Of a stretch of 64,000 nt of DNA, positions 51,639-58,712 are shown piece by piece; position 1 is the stretch's first letter, and every line of letters starts with the position of its first letter. The notes below the pieces were generated by a model that had not been told where the DNA came from, searched no databases, and was given only the letters and a program-made list of their open reading frames with translations. The position numbers and the translations under genes were made by a program. This stretch comes from Streptomyces griseosporeus (GTDB lineage Bacteria > Actinomycetota > Actinomycetes > Streptomycetales > Streptomycetaceae): contig NZ_BNBR01000005.1 in assembly GCF_014656055.1 (NCBI RefSeq), forward strand, positions 610,939 to 674,938. Direction: 5' to 3'.

Positions 51639-51715
51639 GCCGCTTTAGCTCAGATGGCCAGAGCAACGCACTCGTAATGCGTAGGTCTCGGGTTCGAATC
51701 CCGAAAGCGGCTCCA
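51639..51715 (+). tRNA. tRNA-Thr (anticodon CGT)
   Basis: 77-nt cloverleaf. The acceptor stem is GCCGCTT/AAGCGGC with discriminator T and encoded CCA. The anticodon stem is ACGCA/TGCGT with loop CTCGTAA (anticodon CGT at 51673-51675). The T arm is TCGGG-TTCGAAT-CCCGA. TAGACT at 51595 could be its -10 box. The 3' part, from the anticodon onwards, is repeated at 56820-56882 and serves as the integration site. Confidence 0.97.
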
Positions 51716-51736
51716 CTGGAACCCCAGGCCGGATCA
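51674..51736 (+). repeat. attL: 63-bp direct repeat, tRNA-proximal copy
   Basis: Identical over 63 bp to 56820-56882. It covers the anticodon-to-CCA half of tRNA-Thr and the first arm of its terminator, so the tRNA stays functional after integration. Confidence 0.93.
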
Positions 51737-51754
51737 TCTCCGACCTGGGGTTTT
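51722..51754 (+). terminator. tRNA-Thr terminator (attL copy)
   Basis: CCCCAGG / CCTGGGG stem, then TTTTCTCGTT. The same hairpin is repeated after attR at 56868-56903. Confidence 0.8.
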
Positions 51755-52417
51755 CTCGTTCAGCGGATACGGCGACGCCGACGGGCGCGCTCTGCTCGAC
51801 TGTCCGGGGTCTCACTTCGGGTCTCAGTCGCGTGTTCCGGCGAGGCATGAAGTGATCGCCGACGCGGCGCATCGCATCCTTCGAGAGGTGCGACCGTCCC
51901 TTCACGTACCGGCGGGTCTGACTGATCTGGGTGTGGCGCAGGATCTCCATGATCGTGGGCATGTCGACACCCAGCTCGTTCAGGATCGTGCCGGCTGTGT
52001 GGCGGCTGCCGTCGTACAGGCGGCGGTCGTCGATGCCCGCCTCTTCGAGCAGTTCCTTGAACTCCGCCCAGTCCTGTCGGGGGGTCGAGCGGGTGCCCGT
52101 CCGACCGGGAGAAGACGACGCCGTGGTCCTGCCACAGCTCGCCAGCCGCGGAGCGCAGCTCCTCCTGCTGCGCCTTGTGCTCAAGCAGGTAGGGGATGAA
52201 CGGCGGTGGGATCGGTACGGCGTTCCGGCTCTCCTTCTTCCTGGGGCGAGTGAAGACCAGGCCACCGTCCTTGCGCTCGGGACAGGTCGACGTACGGCCA
52301 CCGCAGCCCAGGTGTCTCGCCCTGACGGAATCCCATGCCGACCCCGACGCACCACCGCATGAAGGTGGGCCGTTTGGCGGCGGCTTCCAGGAACCGTTTT
52401 GCCGTGATGTCGGTCAC

Positions 52418-52895
52418 ATCGATGCTCTGTGTCGCCTTTCGTGGGGAGGCGTCGTCGGCAAACGGTGCAATCGAATGTCCGGGTGGCGCCTCGGCGGGGC
52501 TCTCTAACCGAGCCTTGAACCGCCTTGAGGCCTTGTGGCCGACGGGGCGCCCTGCCCGGCTCGCGACCTCGGGAAACGTGGCACCACTGCTTCTCGATTA
52601 CATCTTTGTAAGCGCTAATGCCTAGCGTCTAAGTACCCCTAGTTACCCCTAGCTGGCTCTCCATTCATTCATGTAGCCTTCTTCGCTCAGGGGTTAGCGA
52701 ACGTAAAATGCTCCCACCGGTCGGCGTAGTAGCAAGTGTCAACTTGCAGCGGTTCAGGGCTTTGTATTGCCGTCTCCCGCCTATGCTTGGGCCCGCGGTT
52801 CCTCCCTCAGAGGTCTTTCGAAGTCGTTCGCCAGTGGAGGCGAACCCCTGGGTTGTACTCAGGGCCACTTCGGGGACGGAAGGGAGAGGAACCAG
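52418..52895. other. Noncoding island segment
   Basis: 478 bp with no supported gene. It contains the short direct repeat GTACCCCTAGTTACCCCTAG near 52635, which could be an integrase arm site, and otherwise lower-GC DNA. Confidence 0.4.
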
Positions 52896-53030
52896 ATGAC
52901 CGAGGAGGAATCCGTCGGCGGTCGCTGCACTCGGTGTGAACGCCGCCTGTCGATCCGGCAGGCGATCACGGATTGGGTGCCGGTGATCGCCGTGGTCATC
53001 AAGGAAGTGGTGCGGTACTTCTCGTCCTGA
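52896..53030 (+). CDS. Small protein with CxxC and hydrophobic C-terminus
   Basis: 44-aa protein MTEEESVGGRCTRCERRLSI... with one CxxC pair. A hydrophobic helix (WVPVIAVVIKEVVRYF) closes the chain. AGGGAGAGG lies 6 nt before the ATG, and the stop is followed by a hairpin (53063-53095). I do not recognise a family. Position in the island suggests an accessory small membrane-associated or metal-binding peptide. Confidence 0.6.
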   Translation: MTEEESVGGRCTRCERRLSIRQAITDWVPVIAVVIKEVVRYFSS

Positions 53031-53062
53031 CGAGAGGCCTGAACCCGGCGGTGGGCAAGCAA

Positions 53063-53095
53063 CGAGCCCGACCGAATGGTGGCCGGCCGGGCTCG
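53063..53095 (+). terminator. Hairpin after the small island gene
   Basis: CGAGCCCG / CGGGCTCG stem with an internal GC-rich loop, about 33 bp past the stop. Confidence 0.6.
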
Positions 53096-53645
53096 ATCCG
53101 GACCCCTTGGGGCCTGACGCTGGTGCCACAGCGTCGGGCCCATCTTTGTCTCTTAAGACTTACAGGGTCCACTGCATCGTAGGCCATTGGCATGGCAATG
53201 CAATGCCCAGACCGCTACGTTTGCGGCGCCTGCCTCCGGGCTAGCTGCGTAAAACGACTCGCGCTCTCCGATACCTGGTGTCGGCCAGCCCGGCACCCTC
53301 CACAGCTTGGTCCAGCGTGAAACGACTCACGCTCCTCTTCCCGGAGCTGTCGACGATCCACCGCGAGAGGTCGCTGAGGTCGGGCGGGACCGAGCAGGCA
53401 GCGAACCTTGATCAGGCGAAGCGCTGGCTACCCCTCGCTAGGCGCATCTCGGGGCTAACAGTGCGAGATCAGCGCCAGTGGAGCTGGGCGGGACACCGCC
53501 ACCCTGACCAGCCCACGTTCCAACCCCTGTGTTAGTACGCGTTGGCAAGATCTGCGGAGCATGGGTTCACAAGGAGCGTCATCATGCCGATACCGACAGT
53601 AGTCGGAGCGGTGATCACGCCGCTGGGCGGCTCAGGGGAGGGGCT
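53096..53645. other. Noncoding island segment upstream of the ATPase-nuclease gene
   Basis: About 550 bp with no convincing gene. ORFs from 53278 and 53529 lack RBS or run into the real gene start at 53646. It should contain the promoter of the ATPase-nuclease gene. Confidence 0.4.
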
Positions 53646-55664
53646 ATGGGGAGCATCACGCTGACTGTCGAGCAGGACCACGTTGAAGGCGTCGCCAAAC
53701 TGAACGATCCGGTGGGCGCGGTGGTTGAGCTTATCTGGAATGCGTTAGACGCTGACGCGACTAATGTCGATGTGGCAATCGAGCGTGACGAGATGGGTGG
53801 CGTCAGCAAGGTGACCGTCACCGATGACGGCCATGGAATGCCTTCGTAATCCGTGGCATCTCATTTTGACAAGCTGGGCGGCTCATGGAAAAAGACGGCG
53901 CTTGTCTCTATGGGTAAGCGGCGAGCCATGCATGGCAGGAACGGACAAGGTCGTGTCCGCGCGTTCGCGCTCGGTCAGCAAGTCCGCTGGATTACTGTGG
54001 GTCAAGGAATCGATGGGACGGTGAAGACCGTAATCGAGGCTGGTCGGGCAGCGATGCGGGATTATCGAATCGATACAGTGGGATTGACGGATGAGCAGCC
54101 CGGCACCGTGGTGGAGGCTTGGGGCCAGGTTCCTCGCGTTGAGCGGTTGTTGAACGCATCAAACGTTATGGCGACGCTGACGGCCGAGTTCGCCCTGTAT
54201 TTGGAAACCTATACTGACACGGCGATCACATACGATGGTGTTCGTGTGGATCCGAGTGCCGTGCAGATATATTCTGAGACGTACTCGCTTGAGAAGTTGA
54301 ATGAGTTCCCCGCCCCTGAGCTGAAGGTCATCGAGTGGCGTAAAGGTGTTAAGCGCGAACTGGCTCTGTGTGATTCCAGGCAGATGCCGCTAGTGAAGCT
54401 CCGTCCAGAGATCCAGGCGCCTGGATTCAACTTCACGGCGTATCTCTCCTGGCGGGGATTCGAGGACCGCCCGCAGGATTTGGCTTTGGTGGACTGGGAC
54501 GAAGACTCGCCGGCCTCTGCCGTCGTAGAACAGGCCCGAGGTCAGCTGCGCGAGCACTTCCGGAAAAGGGTTGACGATCGCCGTCGCGAACAGGTACTGG
54601 AGTGGCAGCGGGAGGATGTGTACCCCTACCAGGGGGTCGCTACAGAGCCTGCGGAAATCACCGAACGGGAAGCCTTCGCTACGGTAGCCACGACTGTAGC
54701 TAAACATATCCCGAAATCCCTTAAGGCGAAAAAGGCCACTCTGGGTCTCTTGAAGGAGACGCTCGCGGCCAAACCGGATCACACTCCGGAGATTCTAGAG
54801 AAGGTCTTCGCTCTGTCCCGCCAGGAGAAAGAGGAACTCGGCCTCCTTTTGCAGCGGACAAGCCTTACCTCGCTAATCCGCACCTCTACAGAGGTGACCG
54901 ACCGTCTTGACTTTCTTCGTGCCCTGGAAATCCTTCTCTTCGACACCGAAGCTAAGAAGGTTACGCGGGAGCGTGATCAGCTCCATAAGATCCTGGAGAA
55001 CGAGGCTTGGGTCTTTGGAGAGGAATACTCCTTGATGGTCAGCGAGCGTGGCCTCTCAGAAGTCCTGCGTAAACACCTTTCCATCTTGAGGGAGCCGGAG
55101 CCGGTCGACACCAGTGTACGTCTGCCGCACGGAAATGTCGGCAGGGTGGACCTTATGCTCTCCAAGACAACTGTGTGGGTGCAGAAGCCGCACCATCTCG
55201 TCGTAGAGCTAAAACGGCCTAGCGTTACGCTCGGGATGGCGGAGTTTAGTCAGCTCGTCAAGTACGCGACCACTGTGATCGGTGACGAGCGATTCAAGGC
55301 TACGGGCGCTAACTGGGACTTTTGGCTGGTCGGCAACAGTATGGACGAAAGCCTGCGCAGTCTGACCCGGCAATCTCACCTTCCTCCCGGTCAGGCAGCC
55401 GCGATCGGCGCTAACGTCCGGCTGTGGGTGCGTGAGTGGAGCGAAGTCATCCAGGAATGCAAGCAAAGGCTTCACTTCTACCGGGATTGGCTCGACTATC
55501 AGTCGACGGACGAACACGCCCTGGAGTACCTCGTACGCAAGTATCCGGGCGCGACGCCGACGCTTCTCTTGCCGGATGACGAGGACGGGGTGGATGAGCA
55601 AGCCACGAACGTTCCAGGCCCGCGCAGGGGGGACGCTGCCCTGAACCCAACGCAAAACGCGTAG
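53646..55664 (+). pseudogene. GHKL ATPase-Shedu-like PD-(D/E)XK nuclease, interrupted by one in-frame TAA
   Basis: Reads as a 672-codon gene (including stops) from ATG 53646 (RBS GGGGAGGGG). ELIWNALDADATNV is the GHKL N box and VTDDGHGMP the G1 box. A TAA at 53847-53849 interrupts, and the same frame continues without indel: SVASHFDKLGGSWKKTA, HGRNGQGRVRAFALG (G2-like), a helical middle, ENEAWVFGEEYSL, then GRVDLML (Asp502), VVELKRPS (Glu521, Lys523) and EFSQLVKYA. The last set is the PD-(D/E)XK/Shedu-like (DUF4263-type) nuclease core. A GTG at 53853 could start the second part alone. A TTA codon occurs at 53745. Likely anti-phage; may be inactive, translated as two parts, or read through. 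Confidence 0.8.
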
Positions 55665-55831
55665 GCGGCCTAAGGGTTGTCCCGTAACTGGCTGTTCATC
55701 GGATGTGGCTGGCGTGATCGAGGCGCCGCATCCTGGACGGCTGATTGCGTGGGCGGCATTGAGGAGCGGCAGTGGGCGACGTTCTTTCGCGCAGGCGACG
55801 GATTTCGGGATGACGATGCGCGTCGAGATAA

Positions 55832-56242
55832 TCACTCACCAATAGGGTGGACCGTACCGGTGAGAGGGGTCAGCTCTGCTGTGAAGTCGTTGAAGTCCAA
55901 GTCGCCCCAGGAGTCATCCCACCGACCATTCGTATCTTGTACCTGCCCGCGCGACGCCGTCCATGGGAGGTCGTCGGAAGGGGCGCCCCGCTTGTGCCAA
56001 CCGGCGACCGCAATCTCCTGATTGAAGGTTTTCTCCCCGATGCCAAACAGAGTCGGGCGACTGAAGTTTCCTATCTGTTCCGCCTGGCGTACTCCGTTGA
56101 TGTAGACAATGCCAGCCTGTTCCCAGTCTGAGTTTCCGCCCGCGAAGAGAATTGCGGTCGAGTACGCCCGCACCGTACCGATACGTTGAAGTGTCTGGTC
56201 GTTGATGGGCTGATTCTTGCCATCAGGATCGCTAAGGTCCAT
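55832..56242 (-). CDS. 136-aa protein of unknown family with DFND motif
   Basis: Starts MDLSDPDGKNQPINDQTLQRIG after AAAGGCAGGG on the minus strand, a good RBS. It is predicted mostly beta (ILFAGGNSDWEQAGIVYING; PTLFGIGEKTFNQEI). The acidic DDSWGDLDFNDFTAELT near the C-terminus recalls the Ca-binding DxDFND motif of DUF4114-type domains. No signal peptide. Codon use is island-like. It is convergent with the ATPase-nuclease gene. Function unknown; the family link is tentative. Confidence 0.6.
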   Translation of the reverse strand: MDLSDPDGKNQPINDQTLQRIGTVRAYSTAILFAGGNSDWEQAGIVYINGVRQAEQIGNFSRPTLFGIGEKTFNQEIAVAGWHKRGAPSDDLPWTASRGQVQDTNGRWDDSWGDLDFNDFTAELTPLTGTVHPIGE

Positions 56243-56819
56243 GACCCTGCCTTTCTACGCGGCGGATCCTCTCTTTAAGTGTAGCCTCGGGTGGTCACGG
56301 TTGCTGAATGAGGAGGAGCCGTAGAAGCCGAGGTGAAAGGGTTGGGCGACTGGGTTACGAGGGCTCCAGCCCCCAGTCCGGTCCCGGCGATGATGTCGAG
56401 CTGCCGGTGTGCGGCGGTGATCAGTTCGGCAAAAAGGGGAGGACCTGGTCGAGACGGGGCCGGACTCCGCTGACCAAGGTTCGTCCGTCTTCGTAGCGTC
56501 GCCCTCGTCGGCCGAACCCAGAGCCAGGCAGGTCAGCAGCAAGCACGACCGTGATCAATTAGGGGACAGCGTTTAGAGACCCAAGCAAAGACACTGTCAG
56601 CCAGGCCCCAAGCCGAAGCCGGCCTGGGGCCGGTTGGCATGTAGGGGTGCTCAGGGGACAACGTGTGCCTTCGGCTGGGCGGTCTCAGTCCTGGTCTCGT
56701 TTGCGGTTGACTCCGAGGTGATCCCCTCGCATCCGTTAACGTCCCGGCAAGGCCATTGAGCAGGGAGGAGCCGCACGACAGACGGCGGCGGACACCCTCA
56801 GAATGAGATCGGGCAACTT
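56243..56819. other. Noncoding island right end
   Basis: 577 bp with no supported gene. A hairpin GGCCCCA / TGGGGCC sits at 56604-56631. Confidence 0.4.
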
Positions 56820-56882
56820 GTAATGCGTAGGTCTCGGGTTCGAATCCCGAAAGCGGCTCCACTGGAACCCCAGGCCGGATCA
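56820..56882 (+). repeat. attR: 63-bp direct repeat, distal copy of the tRNA-Thr 3' half
   Basis: Perfect match to 51674-51736. Upstream of it the sequence diverges from the tRNA at once (CTTG instead of CTCG), so it is not a second functional tRNA. A terminator copy follows (56868-56903). Confidence 0.93.
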
Positions 56883-56903
56883 CTTCCGACCTGGGGTTTT
56901 TTC
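56868..56903 (+). terminator. Original tRNA-Thr terminator (attR copy)
   Basis: CCCCAGG / CCTGGGG stem followed by TTTTTTCG. This is probably the ancestral host terminator displaced by the island. Confidence 0.7.
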
Positions 56904-56953
56904 GTCCAGCGGATGCGACGACGTGGACGGGTCGCGCCGAGGAGGTGCTGGGC

Positions 56954-57418
56954 ATGCCGGACGGCGGGGCACGGAGCGGTGGCGGATACGCCGGTACGCC
57001 GCTCGCCAGGAAGATCGGGATCAAGCCCGGGCACCGGGTACGGCTGCGGCACGCACCCGGCGGGTGGGTGATTCCCGGGCTGCCGGAGGGGGCCGTGGTC
57101 GACGCTGACGCCGGATCGGTACACGGCGGCGCCGGGGCGCGGGGTGCGGATGTCCTGATCGCCTTCTACCGGGAGCGCGCGACGCTTGCCGCCGAGGCGG
57201 CCGGGCTCGTCGGTGGTCTCGCGGATACGGCGATGCTGTGGATCGCCTGGCCCCGCAAGGCCGCCGGCCATGTCAGCGACCTCACCGAGGACGCGCTGCG
57301 GGAGCTCTTCCTGCCCCTCGGCGTCGTCGACGTGAAGGTGGCCGCGCTGGGGGAGGACTGGTCGGGGCTGAAGTTCGTGCGCCGAAGGGAAAATCGGCGC
57401 AAACGGGATGCAAAGTGA
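56954..57418 (+). CDS. DUF3052-like protein
   Basis: 154-aa cytosolic protein: YAGTPLARKIGIKPGHRVRLRHAPGGWVIPGLPEG, followed by VLIAFYRERATLAAEA and MLWIAWPRKAAGHVSDLTEDALRELFLPLGVVDVKVAALGEDWSGLKFVRRR. This is the conserved layout of DUF3052 proteins of unknown function. The ATG at 56954 is chosen because GGAGG at 56940-56944 is 9 nt upstream; the GTG at 56945 lies inside the SD. First host gene right of the island. Confidence 0.85.
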   Translation: MPDGGARSGGGYAGTPLARKIGIKPGHRVRLRHAPGGWVIPGLPEGAVVDADAGSVHGGAGARGADVLIAFYRERATLAAEAAGLVGGLADTAMLWIAWPRKAAGHVSDLTEDALRELFLPLGVVDVKVAALGEDWSGLKFVRRRENRRKRDAK

Positions 57419-57508
57419 TCCGGCGTCAGGACAACCCGCTCCCTTGAGGCAACATCTTGGTGAACGACGGGCGGCGCGCGCCAGGGACGCGTCGTCGTCG
57501 GCGGCCGG

Positions 57509-58420
57509 ATGGGGTTGGTGAGGGACGTGCAGGAGCCGAGGATCGCGGTCGCCGTGGTGACCATGGGCAACCGGCCCGCGGAGGTCGACGCCCTGCTGGA
57601 GTCCGTGGCCAAACAGGACGTGCCGCCCGCCCGCATCGTGATCGTCGGCAACGGCTGCCGGCTGCCCGAGTTCGCGCGCCGCCTCTCCCTGCCCGGCGAG
57701 GTCACCGTCCTGGAGACCGACGAGAACCTCGGCTGCCCCGGCGGTCGCAACGTCGCCCTCGCCCGCCTGCGCGAGTACGGCGACACGGACGTCGTCGTCG
57801 AGCTGGACGACGACGGCCTCCTCGTCGACGCCGACGTCCTGCGCCGCGTACGCGACCACTTCGCCGCCGACCCGCGCCTCGGCATCGTCGGCTTCCGCAT
57901 CGCCGACGAGAACGGCGAGACCCAGCGCCGTCACGTGCCGCGCGCGGGCAACGCCGACCCCCTGCGCGGCGGCTACGTCACCGGCTTCCTCGGCGGCGGG
58001 CACGCCTTCCGCATGGCGATGCTGAACGAGATCGGCGACTGGCCCGCCGAGTTCTTCTTCGCCCACGAGGAGACCGACCTGGCCTGGCGGGCCGCCGACG
58101 CCGGCTGGAAGATCCTCTACGCGCCCGAACTGCTGCTCCAGCACCCCAAGACCTCGCCCGCCCGGCACGCCATCTACTACCGCGTCACCGCCCGCAACCG
58201 CGTCTGGCTGGTCCGCCGCCGGCTGCCGCTGCCGCTGATCCCCGTCCACCTGGGCGTCTGGATCGCCGTCACGCTGCTGCGGACGCGTTCGCTCGGCGGG
58301 CTGCGGGCCTGGTTCGGCGGATTTCTGGAGGGCCTGCGCGAACCGGCCGGCGAGCGCCGGCCCATGCGCTGGCGCACGGTGTGGCGGCTGACCCGCCTGG
58401 GGCGTCCGCCGGTCCTCTGA
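57509..58420 (+). CDS. Family 2 glycosyltransferase
   Basis: 303-aa GT-A glycosyltransferase. The N-terminal nucleotide-binding region is RIAVAVVTMGNRPAEVDALLESVA, with the acidic metal motif VVELDDDGLLVD. GYVTGFLGGGHAFR and the ED-type FFFAHEETDLAWRAADAGW follow at about 170-200. The C-terminal basic helices (RNRVWLVRRRLPLPLIPVHLGVWIAVTLLR) probably sit at the membrane. Donor and acceptor unknown; rhamnosyl or galactosyl cell-surface glycan synthesis is typical. Start ATG 57509 with GGATGGGGTTGG nearby. Confidence 0.88.
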   Translation: MGLVRDVQEPRIAVAVVTMGNRPAEVDALLESVAKQDVPPARIVIVGNGCRLPEFARRLSLPGEVTVLETDENLGCPGGRNVALARLREYGDTDVVVELDDDGLLVDADVLRRVRDHFAADPRLGIVGFRIADENGETQRRHVPRAGNADPLRGGYVTGFLGGGHAFRMAMLNEIGDWPAEFFFAHEETDLAWRAADAGWKILYAPELLLQHPKTSPARHAIYYRVTARNRVWLVRRRLPLPLIPVHLGVWIAVTLLRTRSLGGLRAWFGGFLEGLREPAGERRPMRWRTVWRLTRLGRPPVL

Positions 58421-58595
58421 CCGGTCCGGTACGCCGCTCCGCTGCTGCGGGACAGGGACCCCGGCCGTTCACCTCGCCGACCGGAGCCCCCGTACGTCCC
58501 CCGGATCCGGCCGCGGCGGCGACACTCCCCCGAGCAACGCGATCAACGCGCGCACCGTCGGGACCGGAAACGGTGTAATGATCACATCAGATTCC

Positions 58596-58625
58596 GCCAA
58601 CGGATCGCTAACATATGGCCAACGG
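58596..58625 (+). promoter_or_regulatory. Direct repeat GCCAACGG, 22-bp spacing, upstream of the SARP gene
   Basis: GCCAACGG at 58596-58603 and again at 58618-58625. A spacing of exactly 22 bp equals two helical turns, the geometry of known SARP operators. It lies about 90-115 bp before the GTG at 58713, in a locally AT-rich stretch (CTAACATATGG). Autoregulation is possible. Confidence 0.5.
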
Positions 58626-58712
58626 TTCTGGGTGGCGGACAACCGCCGGAGCGGCGGGCGACCGCCGGGCGGCGCGATCCGGCGCGGGCGCGCGGGAAGG
58701 CAGTGGAGCGGC

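Larger units (their letters stand above)
51645..52417 (-). pseudogene. Tyrosine recombinase (integrase) remnant, frameshifted and N-terminally truncated
   Basis: Read on the minus strand. TDITAKRFLEAAAKRPTFMRWCVGVGMGFRQGE (from about 52417) holds the first catalytic Arg region. A second frame gives DGGLVFTRPRKK...FIPYLLEHKAQQEELRSAAGELWQDHGVVFSRSDGHPLDP. A third gives QDWAEFKELLEEAGIDDRRLYDGSRHTAGTILNELGVDMPTIMEILRHTQISQTRRYVKG, with the HxxR-like, His and Tyr of the active site. At least two frameshifts (near 52280 and near 52080) and loss of the core-binding domain make it inactive. Its 3' end runs into attL, a usual arrangement for tRNA-targeting integrases. Confidence 0.88.
51674..56882. 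mobile_element. 5.2-kb genomic island integrated in tRNA-Thr
   Basis: Bounded by perfect 63-bp repeats (attL 51674-51736, attR 56820-56882). The content is a frameshifted tyrosine recombinase remnant next to attL, a 44-aa small protein, a split GHKL ATPase-nuclease gene, a 136-aa unknown protein and several hundred bp of noncoding DNA. GC and codon choice differ clearly from the host: many AT-ending codons, a TTA and a TAA. There are no replication or transfer genes, so it is a decayed or satellite-like integrative element whose main cargo looks defensive. Confidence 0.9.

Noticed and set aside
52630..52655. Replication origin iterons (TACCCCTAG repeats)
   Set aside because: Only two short copies and no replication initiator in the island; kept as a possible integrase arm site only.
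53278..53535. 85-aa plus-strand ORF in the island
   Set aside because: No RBS, no resemblance to any family, and codon use like noncoding DNA.
55677..56021. 114-aa plus-strand ORF after the nuclease gene
   Set aside because: Lies antisense to the better-supported 136-aa gene and has no RBS.
56820..56856. Second tRNA-Thr gene
   Set aside because: Only the 3' half is present; no acceptor 5' strand or D arm, so it is the attR copy.
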